From DASVEG01 sp035540495 (GTDB lineage Bacteria > Actinomycetota > Acidimicrobiia > Acidimicrobiales > CADCTF01), in assembly GCA_035540495.1 (NCBI GenBank), contig DATLGL010000060.1:222822-286821 (forward strand): DNA of 64,000 nucleotides. The letters run 5' to 3'. A model generated the notes under the pieces. The model searched no databases, was not told the DNA's origin, and saw only the letters and a program-made list of their open reading frames with translations. Positions 57,140 through 64,000 of this stretch are shown in pieces; positions within the stretch are counted from its first letter, which is position 1, and each line of letters opens with the position of its first letter. Both the position numbers and the translations under genes were made by a program.

Positions 57140-58329
57140 CCGATCAGCTCCCCGAGGCCCTCTTCCATCCGGTCGAGCACAGCCGGCCAGGCGTACTCCC
57201 GGACGACGTACTCACAGCCCTGGCGGGCGAGACCGTCGAGCAGCGTCGGGTCGGCAGCGACCAGAGAGATCGCCTGCACGAGCTCCTCCGGATCTTCGTA
57301 GACGATTCCGGCGCCGGAACGGCGGCAGTGCCAAGCGACGACGTCACTCCCGGCGTTCGCGATCACGCCCGTTCCGGCCAGCCACGATTCCATGATCGTG
57401 CGGGAGAAGCTCTCGTTCCGGCTCGGCTGCACGTACGCCGCGGCAGCGGCGAAGGCAGAGGCGAGCTCGGCGTCGTCGAGGAACCCGAGGTCGTGGACAC
57501 GGTCGGCCACGAGAGGCGACGGCTCGACCGGCCCGACCCCGCTCGTCACCAGGTCGATGTCGGCGCCATGCACCAGCACCGCCTTCGTGAAGGCTCCGAG
57601 CAGTTGCGGCCAGCCCTTCCCCTCCTCGCGGCGCCCGGCGTAGACGACGAACGGGCGGTCGCCGAGGCCGTGGCGCGAGCGGAACCCCACCGGGTCGTAC
57701 GACGATGGCTGATGGACGCCGGCGCCCGTCGTGCGGTGCGGCGCGAGGCCGGCGGAACCCACGAGGCGATGCCCGAGCTCGTGCTCCGGCTCCGACAGGA
57801 ACCACAGCTGCGCGACCTCCGACAGCATCGGCCGGAACAGGTCGAGGTACGCGTAGTACTCGTCGTGCAGACAGGGCACGACCACCGTCTTCTCCGGAGC
57901 GACCTGCCAGCACGTGGCCGTCGTCCAGAACAGGTACGGCGACAGGACGATCGCGTCGTACCGCTCCGCGTTGACGACGAGGTGGTGGAAGAGGTCGGGC
58001 ACCCGCACGTTCCCGTGCAGCCACACGTCCTGCTCGTCGCGGTCGATCCGCAACCCCAACTGGATCCGCTGCTCGTAGAGGTGGCGATTGTCCCGGTCGC
58101 CGTCCTGCACCGTCTCGAACCGGTGGAGCGTGACCGGGCCGTCCTGCGACAGACCCGCCGCGTACTCGTTCGTCCAGCTGTAGTGGCTGCGGGCGCACGT
58201 TGTGAGCACGTCGACGTCCCAGCCACGGGCCGCGAGGCCGTGCGCCATCTCGCGCAAGACGGCTTCCGACCCGCCGATGACGTCGTCGCCGTAGCGGGTG
58301 GGGACGATCGCAACCCGGCCCTCAGCCAT
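57136..58329 (-). CDS. GT4 glycosyltransferase
   Basis: 397 aa. It has VAIVPTRYGDDVIGGSEAVLREMAHGLAARGWDVDVLTT, then WTNEYAAG, VVVPCLHDEYYAYLD, VYAGRREEGKGWPQLLGAF, and donor motif SRNESFSRTIMESWLAGTGVIA (E-x7-E). The 'CLHDE' and 'GGSE' features resemble GTs for actinobacterial polysaccharides. The start ATG 58329 is chosen because MAEGRVAIVPTRYG matches the family; it overlaps the upstream gene by 8 bp. Confidence 0.87.
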   Translation of the reverse strand: MAEGRVAIVPTRYGDDVIGGSEAVLREMAHGLAARGWDVDVLTTCARSHYSWTNEYAAGLSQDGPVTLHRFETVQDGDRDNRHLYEQRIQLGLRIDRDEQDVWLHGNVRVPDLFHHLVVNAERYDAIVLSPYLFWTTATCWQVAPEKTVVVPCLHDEYYAYLDLFRPMLSEVAQLWFLSEPEHELGHRLVGSAGLAPHRTTGAGVHQPSSYDPVGFRSRHGLGDRPFVVYAGRREEGKGWPQLLGAFTKAVLVHGADIDLVTSGVGPVEPSPLVADRVHDLGFLDDAELASAFAAAAAYVQPSRNESFSRTIMESWLAGTGVIANAGSDVVAWHCRRSGAGIVYEDPEELVQAISLVAADPTLLDGLARQGCEYVVREYAWPAVLDRMEEGLGELIG

Positions 58330-59422
58330 CGGCGATGCCCGTCCGGATGTGCTCGAGCATCTGGCGGGCGACGACATCGAGGTCGTAATCCTTGCGGCGC
58401 TCGTGGCCGGCTTCGACGAGCTCCTTGCGCAGCGCCTCGTCGGTCATCACCCGGTGCACGGCTGTCGCCATCACGACCGGATCCTTGTCATCGACGAGCA
58501 CCCCGGCGTCGCCGATCGTCTCAGGTAGAGCGCTCGACGCGTACGCCACGACCGGAAGCGAGAACGTCATCGCCTCGAGCGCAGGCACTCCGAACCCCTC
58601 GTGCTCCGACGCCGAGACGTACACGTCGGCCGAGCGCCAGTGGGCGAGGATCTCGTCGAACGGGATGCTGTCGGTCATCTCGACCGACGGACCGACGCCG
58701 AGCTCGTCGGCAAGGAGCTCGAGCGACCGGTAGTACACGTTCGACGTGCGGCCGCCGACGAGGGTCAAACGAGCGTTCGGGTCGTAGATCTCCTTGTACG
58801 CCGCGAACGCGGCGATCACGTCGTGCTGGCACTTGTTCGGCGCGACGCGCCCGACGAAGATCCAGCGGGCACCGCCGGACGCCTCGTTCTCGCGACGCAC
58901 CCGTGCGAGCACCCGTGCGTTGCCGGGAGCGTCGTACTCCGACCAGTCGACGAGCACCGGGACTGCGGATGTGGGCGAGTACCCCGCCTCGTCGAGCAGC
59001 TCGCGACTGAACTCGGAGTTCGCCATAGCGAACCTCGCCCGCGGTGCGAGCCGGCGCATGTCGTTCAGCGCACGGCGGAGGTTCTCGGCGGCCCCCGGCT
59101 CCCACCGCTCGAAGAACTCCGGCGGCGTGATGTTGTGGAAGTAGACGGCGTACGGCAGGCCCAGATCGAGCACGTAGCCGGTCATGTCGCTGCCGGTCGA
59201 CAGCTGGAAGAGGATCCAGGCGCGCCCGCCGTCGCCGTCGCGCGAGACGTCGAAGGACGAACGGGGACGCCCGAGTTTCCGCACGGCAGCCTGGGCCTCG
59301 TCGTAGAAGATCTCGCTGACGAAGCCGGCGTCGCGGAGGATCCGCTGCGTGTGGCGGACGTGCGACCCGATCGCGTCGCCAGCGGCGAAGTTCGGGACGA
59401 ACTGGTGGACGGTTCGGCTCAC
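58322..59422 (-). CDS. GT4 glycosyltransferase
   Basis: 366 aa. It has VHQFVPNFAAGDAIGSHVRHTQRILRDAGF, YAVYFHNITPPEFFERW, FAMANSEFSRELLDEAGY, IFVGRVAPNKCQHDVIAAF, LVGGRTSNVYYRSLELLADELG and donor motif EHEGFGVPALEAMTFSLPVVAYASSALPETIGDAGVLV. The 'VGRVAPNKCQ' form is common in capsule and mannan GTs. The GTG at 59422 (VSRTVHQFVPNF) is preferred over ATG 59467, which would overlap the upstream gene by 32 bp. Confidence 0.87.
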   Translation of the reverse strand: MSRTVHQFVPNFAAGDAIGSHVRHTQRILRDAGFVSEIFYDEAQAAVRKLGRPRSSFDVSRDGDGGRAWILFQLSTGSDMTGYVLDLGLPYAVYFHNITPPEFFERWEPGAAENLRRALNDMRRLAPRARFAMANSEFSRELLDEAGYSPTSAVPVLVDWSEYDAPGNARVLARVRRENEASGGARWIFVGRVAPNKCQHDVIAAFAAYKEIYDPNARLTLVGGRTSNVYYRSLELLADELGVGPSVEMTDSIPFDEILAHWRSADVYVSASEHEGFGVPALEAMTFSLPVVAYASSALPETIGDAGVLVDDKDPVVMATAVHRVMTDEALRKELVEAGHERRKDYDLDVVARQMLEHIRTGIADG

Positions 59423-59435
59423 GCGGCGAGACCCG

Positions 59436-59861
59436 TCACTTGCCCTCGAGGCGGGCGACACGATCACGCAGGTCCGCCACCTCGGCCTCGAGCTCGTCGA
59501 TGCGTGAGGCGACGGTGACGCCGAAGCGGGCGGTGGCCTGACCGAACGCGGTGACCTGGGCCGCGAGGAACCGCAGGTACCAGATCATCAACTTCTTCAG
59601 GACCCGCTTGACGAGGCTGACGCCGGGAACTCTGGACGCGGTGGGCACCTGGAGGTCGACATTGGCCTGCCGCTCCAGCAGGAGCGCGGCGTGACGGATG
59701 TCGCCGGGCTCGACGGTGGTTGCGCCGAGCTTGGCGGCGGCGTTGCGGATGCGCGCGATGCGGGCGGCGGGGAAATCGGGAGCAGCCGCTCGTTCTTGCG
59801 CTGCTCGTGCGATCTCGCCGGCCAACTCGGCGCGCGGCACAGGCTGCGCAGTGGCGGGCAT
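59436..59861 (-). CDS. Amphipathic-helix and coiled-coil protein (GT scaffold-like)
   Basis: 141 aa. The N-terminal half is charged and helical. It contains VPGVSLVKRVLKKLMIWYLRFLAAQVTAFGQATARFGVTVASRIDELEAEVADLRDRVARLEGK: an amphipathic Trp/Tyr helix that could lie on the membrane, followed by a coiled coil. The same motif type is often found at the ends of actinobacterial methyltransferases and GTs. It heads the minus-strand GT4 operon; TAGATT lies 9 nt upstream of the ATG. A membrane-tethering scaffold role is inferred. Confidence 0.65.
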   Translation of the reverse strand: MPATAQPVPRAELAGEIARAAQERAAAPDFPAARIARIRNAAAKLGATTVEPGDIRHAALLLERQANVDLQVPTASRVPGVSLVKRVLKKLMIWYLRFLAAQVTAFGQATARFGVTVASRIDELEAEVADLRDRVARLEGK

Positions 59862-59889
59862 GACGCGTCGAATCTAGTGGCCGGAGCCG

Positions 59890-59895
59890 TAACCT
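59890..59895 (+). promoter_or_regulatory. -10 box (TAACCT) of protease gene
   Basis: TAACCT is 10 nt before the ATG at 59906, predicting a leader of only a few nucleotides. The divergent gene has TAGATT (59876-59871) on the other strand. Confidence 0.4.
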
Positions 59896-59905
59896 GACCG
59901 ACTGC

Positions 59906-62044
59906 ATGCCCCGCCCCGGAACGCTCTCGCGCGCCGCGACCGCCCTCGCCGTCGCGGCCTCGCTGCTCCTTGCCTCCGCCGTGTCGTCGGCCGCCGAACC
60001 CTCGCCGAAACCGAGTGTTCCGGACCCCGACGGCAGCGGACGGATCCTCGTCACCTTCCAGAGGAGCGTGAAGGCCGATCAGGTACGGAACGCGCACGCT
60101 GCCGCCAAGGGCCGTTCGATCCGGCGCATCGCCGCGCTCCGCACCGAGGTCGTCGAGGTCGACGACGTCGCGGCGGCGCTGTCGGCGTACGGCGCGCGAT
60201 CTGACGTGGAGTGGGTCGGCCGCGATGGCGTCGTCGAGGCCTTCACCCACGTTCTCGACAACCAGTTCGCGCCGAAGCAGTGGAACCTCCAGGACCTGAG
60301 CCCGAACAACCCCGGCACGCTCAACTGGCATCCTGTCTACGACCCGACCTTCGGCAGCGGCGTCACCGTGGCCGTCGTCGACACCGGCGTCGGCCGCACG
60401 GCGATCCCCCCGTACGACGGCTTCCGCCATCCGGTCTCCGGTTACGACTTCGTCAGCCGTGACCCGTTCCCCGACGACGAGAACGGTCACGGCACGCACA
60501 TCGCCGGAACGATCGCCCAGCAGACCGGGAACCCCGAGACGACGGAGCCCGCGACCCGCTGGAGCGTCGCCGGGGTCGCGCCGGACGCACGCATCCTCGC
60601 GGTCCGGGTCCTCGACCGGGAGGGACGCGGATCGGTCTCCGCGACCGCGGAGGGCATCGTCTACGCAGCGAACGAGGGCGCGAAGGTGATCAACCTGTCG
60701 CTCGGTGGCGACTTCGCGAAGCCGCTGTGCGACGCGGTGAACTACGCCACCGCGCGCGGCGCGATGGTGGTGGCCGCCTCGGGGAACGAGTCGGCGGCGG
60801 GCCTGGTCCCCGTCGCCTACCCCGCCGCCTGTCCCGGCGCCGTCGCGGTCGGCGGGCACAAGTGGAACGCGCAGCGCGGTTCCTACTCGAACGGCTCGTG
60901 CGAGCTCGCCTTCACCGCTCCCGGGGGCGACATCTCCGACGATCCGTCGTCGAACTCGAACCAGCCTTTGCGCGACCCGCGCAACGGGATCCTCCAGGAG
61001 GCGTGGAACCCCCAGGCGACGCCGCCCCGGTACCAGTTCATGTACGACTCCGGCACGTCGATGGCCGCCGCGCACGTCGCGGGCGCAGCAGCGGTGCTGA
61101 TGGGGTCGCCGTTCAACAAGTCGGCGGGCGACGCCGCCCGCATCCTCCGTGCGACCGCTCGCGACATAGGCCCTGCCGGCCAGGACCCCGAGTACGGCGC
61201 GGGAGCAGTCGATCTCGCAGGCGCCGTGCAGGCGGCCCGCACCGGCGACGTGCCGAACCTCGCCGACCGCCTCGGGTACTGGATGGTCGCGAGCGACGGC
61301 GGCATCTTCAGCTTCGGCGACGCGCCGTTCCTCGGGTCGACCGGCAACATCCGGTTGAACTCGCCCATCGTGGCGATGGCCCGCACCGTCACCGGCCGCG
61401 GCTACTGGCTCGTCGCCGCCGATGGCGGCATCTTCAACTTCGGCGACGCGCCGTTCCTCGGGTCGGCGGGGAACATCCCGCTCAAGGCCCCGATCGTCGG
61501 GATGGCCCCCACCGCGACCGGCCAGGGGTACTTCCTCGTCGCGCGTGACGGCGGCATCTTCGCCTACGGCGATGCCCGTTTCGCGGGGTCGACCGGCTCT
61601 CTTCGGCTCAACTCGCCGATCGTCGGCATGACCGCCACCCGCACGGGCCGTGGCTACTGGCTCGTCGCGAGCGACGGCGGCATCTTCAGCTTCGGCGACG
61701 CCCAGTTCTACGGCTCGACCGGCGACATCCGGTTGAACTCGCCGATCGTCGGCATCAGCCGCACGCCGTCCGGCGCCGGCTACTGGATGGTCGCCACCGA
61801 CGGCGGGATCTTCGCCTTCGGTGACGCTGCCTTCCACGGCTCCACCGGCAACATCCGACTGAACCAGCCGATCATCGGCATGCAGCCGACGTGCTTCGGC
61901 ACCGGCTACTGGCTCATCGCTCGCGACGGCGGCGTGTTCGCGTTCGGCGCGGCGCCGTTCCTGGGGTCGACGGGCAACATCCGGCTGAACCAGCCGATCG
62001 TCGGCGCGCACCTCGCGATCGACCAGCGCGCGTCGCAGCAATAG
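59906..62044 (+). CDS. Secreted subtilisin-family (S8) protease with six GYW repeats
   Basis: 712 aa. A signal peptide (LAVAASLLLASAVSSAAE) is followed by an I9-like propeptide (about 45-115; RILVTFQRSVKADQV), then the S8 domain with Asp159 (VVDTGVG), His195 (ENGHGTHIAG), Asn294 (AASGNES) and Ser385 (SGTSMAAAHVAG). All catalytic residues are present. The C-terminus holds six tandem 42-residue repeats (about 457-708): GYWxVAxDGGIFxFGDAxFxGSTGNIRLNxPIVGM. The enzyme should be exported by Sec and active outside. The repeats probably bind the wall or form a propeller. Short or no leader. Confidence 0.92.
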   Translation: MPRPGTLSRAATALAVAASLLLASAVSSAAEPSPKPSVPDPDGSGRILVTFQRSVKADQVRNAHAAAKGRSIRRIAALRTEVVEVDDVAAALSAYGARSDVEWVGRDGVVEAFTHVLDNQFAPKQWNLQDLSPNNPGTLNWHPVYDPTFGSGVTVAVVDTGVGRTAIPPYDGFRHPVSGYDFVSRDPFPDDENGHGTHIAGTIAQQTGNPETTEPATRWSVAGVAPDARILAVRVLDREGRGSVSATAEGIVYAANEGAKVINLSLGGDFAKPLCDAVNYATARGAMVVAASGNESAAGLVPVAYPAACPGAVAVGGHKWNAQRGSYSNGSCELAFTAPGGDISDDPSSNSNQPLRDPRNGILQEAWNPQATPPRYQFMYDSGTSMAAAHVAGAAAVLMGSPFNKSAGDAARILRATARDIGPAGQDPEYGAGAVDLAGAVQAARTGDVPNLADRLGYWMVASDGGIFSFGDAPFLGSTGNIRLNSPIVAMARTVTGRGYWLVAADGGIFNFGDAPFLGSAGNIPLKAPIVGMAPTATGQGYFLVARDGGIFAYGDARFAGSTGSLRLNSPIVGMTATRTGRGYWLVASDGGIFSFGDAQFYGSTGDIRLNSPIVGISRTPSGAGYWMVATDGGIFAFGDAAFHGSTGNIRLNQPIIGMQPTCFGTGYWLIARDGGVFAFGAAPFLGSTGNIRLNQPIVGAHLAIDQRASQQ
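61274..62029 (+). repeat. Six tandem 126-bp repeats (GYW repeats) in protease
   Basis: Each unit encodes 42 aa beginning GYW/GYF and containing DGGIFxFGDA; units are 70-85% identical by eye. The spacing is uniform. Confidence 0.85.
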
Positions 62045-62151
62045 CACCGGCCGCGGGTCATCCGCGTTCTCCTCAGTTCCGGTGACGCACGACCGACGGG
62101 AAGCATCGGTACCTTGGTTCCGGGCGGGCCGACCATCGGAGTTGTTTCCTC

Positions 62152-64000
62152 GTGCACTTCCCTCTCACACGCTGGCGCGTCGTCGTCGCGGTTCTCGCGT
62201 TCGTCGGTGCGACGGTTCTTCCGATCCGCACGAGCTGGGCGGAGCCGACCGTTCGACTCGAGGAGCTCGACGCTCACCCGGGTCGCATCGTCGACCTCAC
62301 CCACCCCTCGTCGCACCTCGGCGTTCGCTGGCACGGCGAGGAGACCGACGTCATCGAACTCCGGTGGCGCGCAGCGGGCGACTCGTGGCAGCCCTGGCGG
62401 CAGGTCCAGGCGTCGCACGATCTCGGTGACGAGGAGAACGGCATCCACCTGTCAGGTCTGCTCGTCGCGACCGACGCCACGGACGCCGAGCTGCGGGTGA
62501 CGAGCGGCTCGCCGAGCAACCTCGAGATCATCGCTATCGACACCGTCCACGGCCCGCGCCGGCTCGTCGTCGATCGCCCCGCAGCGTCGCCGGCCGAGGC
62601 TGCGACCGCCGATGCGCGGGTGCCCGCTCCGCCGATCATCTCGCGTGCGCAGTGGGGCGCCGACGAGTCGCTCCGGGGATCGCAGCCGCCGTCGTTCTCG
62701 CAGATCACCCGGCTGTCGCTGCACCACACAGCAGCGGAGGAGGGGCCGGATCCCGCCGCGACCGTCCGGGCGATCCTCGCCTACCACACCAAGGCGAACG
62801 GCTGGAACGACATCGGCTACAACTTCCTCGTCGACTCCCGGGGTCGGGTCTACGAGGGTCGTTACTCGCGCGAGTACGCGTCGAACGAGACGGTCACGGG
62901 CGAAGACGCGCAAGGACGCGGCGTCACGGGCGCCCACACAGCGAACAACAACTCGGGCACGGTGGGAGTGGCCGTGCTCGGTGACTTCTCCAGCGTGGCG
63001 CCGACGCGCGCCGCGGTCTCGGCCGTCGAGCAGACGTTCGCGTGGAAGGCCGACCGTCACGAGATCGACGTGCTCGGATCGACGCAGTGGAGCACCGGCG
63101 TCCGTTCGACCCTGATCGGGCACCGGGATGCGAGCGCGACGGCGTGCCCCGGCGCTCGCCTGTACGAACTGCTGCCGTCGATCCGCTCGAACGTCAATCA
63201 CATCGTGGAGACGTCTCGTTCCCAGCAGTCGGTGCCGGGCTACTGGACCCTCGGTCGCGACAGCGCCTTGTACAGCTTCGGCGACGCGCCGTACCTCGGC
63301 GGCGCCGGGCAGGTGCCGACGCCGGTGATGTCGATGGCGACGACACCGACCGGCAACGGCTACTGGCTGTTGTCGGCGAACGGACGGGTGAGCGCATACG
63401 GCGACGCAGGGTTGCACGGCTCAACCGAGGGCCAGCGCCTGAATGGCGCGGTCGTGCGTCTCGAGCCGACGCCGACCGGCAAGGGGTACTGGATCCTCGG
63501 CCAGGACGGCGGCGTCTTCAGCTTCGGTGACGCGAGCTTCCACGGTTCGACCGGAGCGATGCGCCTGAACTCGCCCATCATCTCGATGGCGGCGACGGTC
63601 ACGGGCCGCGGCTACTGGCTTCTCGCTGGCGACGGTGGTGTCTTCACGTTCGGCGACGCGGTGTTCCACGGTTCCACCGGGTCGATGCGCTTGAACGCGC
63701 CGGTCGTGTCGATGGCACCCCACCCCAACGGCAGCGGCTACTGGCTGCAGGCGGCCGACGGCGGCATCTTCACCTTCGGCGCCCTGCGCTTCTACGGCAG
63801 TGTGCCGGGCCTGCGCCTCGCGGGCACTGCCCGCACCGTGCAGATCCGGGTCACACCGACCGGCCGCGGCTACTACGTGATGGGCGCCGACGGCGGCATC
63901 TTCACCTTCGGCGACGCGAAGTTCAACGGGGCCCAGCCGGGCATGAGCGGTCGAGCCCCTGCGGTCGACCTCGCCCTTCGCGTGCCGCCGCCCCCGCCAC
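62152..64000 (+). CDS. N-acetylmuramoyl-L-alanine amidase (PGRP) with GYW repeats, 3' end cut
   Basis: 616 codons to the window edge. A GTG start is followed by a signal peptide (VVVAVLAFVGATVLPIRTSWA), an N-terminal beta-rich domain (about 35-145), and an amidase_2/PGRP domain (about 160-350). The domain has RAQWGADESLRG, the zinc ligands His191/192 (LSLHHTAA), His324 (IGHRDASA) and Cys332 (TACPG), and Tyr223 (GYNFLVDSRGRVYEGR). Six copies of a GYW...DGG(I/V)F(S/T)FGDA repeat follow from residue 363, the first two divergent. It should cleave the amide between MurNAc and the stem peptide. GGAG lies 10 nt upstream of the GTG. The frame is still open at the edge after a proline run. Confidence 0.9.
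   Translation, partial: MHFPLTRWRVVVAVLAFVGATVLPIRTSWAEPTVRLEELDAHPGRIVDLTHPSSHLGVRWHGEETDVIELRWRAAGDSWQPWRQVQASHDLGDEENGIHLSGLLVATDATDAELRVTSGSPSNLEIIAIDTVHGPRRLVVDRPAASPAEAATADARVPAPPIISRAQWGADESLRGSQPPSFSQITRLSLHHTAAEEGPDPAATVRAILAYHTKANGWNDIGYNFLVDSRGRVYEGRYSREYASNETVTGEDAQGRGVTGAHTANNNSGTVGVAVLGDFSSVAPTRAAVSAVEQTFAWKADRHEIDVLGSTQWSTGVRSTLIGHRDASATACPGARLYELLPSIRSNVNHIVETSRSQQSVPGYWTLGRDSALYSFGDAPYLGGAGQVPTPVMSMATTPTGNGYWLLSANGRVSAYGDAGLHGSTEGQRLNGAVVRLEPTPTGKGYWILGQDGGVFSFGDASFHGSTGAMRLNSPIISMAATVTGRGYWLLAGDGGVFTFGDAVFHGSTGSMRLNAPVVSMAPHPNGSGYWLQAADGGIFTFGALRFYGSVPGLRLAGTARTVQIRVTPTGRGYYVMGADGGIFTFGDAKFNGAQPGMSGRAPAVDLALRVPPPPP
63238..64000 (+). repeat. GYW repeats in amidase (six copies seen)
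   Basis: These are the same roughly 42-residue units as in the preceding protease, with spacing 40-44 residues; copies 1 and 2 lack the DGG core (RDSAL, ANGRV). The array may continue past the window. Confidence 0.8.

Noticed and set aside
59597..62047. 816-codon open minus-strand frame opposite the protease
   Set aside because: Low-complexity Arg/Asp/Val composition, antisense to a complete S8 protease with all catalytic residues.
61274..64000. CRISPR-like regular repeats
   Set aside because: The regular 126-bp spacing is coding in one frame with conserved protein motifs and no unique spacers; it is a protein repeat.

Overview
The window is 64 kb of very GC-rich, densely packed chromosomal DNA from an actinobacterium. 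The most likely group is the Acidimicrobiia (Ilumatobacter or Microthrix relatives). That placement is an inference from gene content: an F420-type LLM oxidoreductase, DUF3499, DUF5719, Trm112 and an SIS-type PGI/PMI beside a phosphomannomutase, an SpaA/DUF5979-like LPXTG protein, and secreted enzymes ending in 'GYW..DGGIFSFGDA' repeats, which I associate with this class. There are no IS elements, phage genes, CRISPR arrays, tRNAs or rRNAs. Both window edges cut genes: a methyltransferase on the left and an amidase on the right.

1-8.2 kb holds assorted genes: a methyltransferase, a membrane spermidine-synthase-like protein, DUF983, a PAS/GAF/SpoIIE phosphatase, an LLM oxidoreductase, and a membrane protein with EF-hand-like loops. 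8.2-24.8 kb is a conserved division/secretion/translation block, mostly on the minus strand: M23 hydrolase, FtsX, a small membrane protein, FtsE, a CAP protein (+ strand), RF2, a second SpoIIE phosphatase with its own HATPase domain, SecA, a response regulator, short HPF, a small FlgM-position ORF and ComF. Its order (ftsEX-prfB-secA-hpf-...-comF) resembles the Bacillus chromosome with the flagellar genes removed.

24.8-47.2 kb carries sugar-phosphate and envelope genes. These are an SDR, PGI/PMI, Trm112, phosphomannomutase, AhcY, a polyprenyl-phosphate-type GT2, a large membrane glycosylation protein, a 1,087-aa sortase-anchored repeat protein, a CPBP protease, DUF3499, FtsH, a thioredoxin, DUF5719 and a GT2 fused to a polytopic membrane domain. 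Much of this matches an actinobacterial core neighbourhood.

47.3-59.9 kb is a surface-polysaccharide locus. It has an NAD-dependent epimerase, three coupled GT4 genes, a Wzm/Wzt-type ABC exporter with a carbohydrate-binding Wzt tail, a coiled-coil protein, a two-domain GT4 fusion, a half-GT with an amphipathic tail, two more GT4s and a matching amphipathic/coiled-coil protein. 59.9-64 kb encodes two secreted enzymes, a subtilisin-like protease and a PGRP-type amidase, that share the same about-42-residue C-terminal repeat.

A recurring feature is a -10-like hexamer (TAnnnT) placed 6-9 nt before the start codon, with no Shine-Dalgarno sequence. This implies widespread leaderless transcription. 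Internal genes of several operons instead use overlapping stop/start codons (ATGA, GTGA, TGATG).
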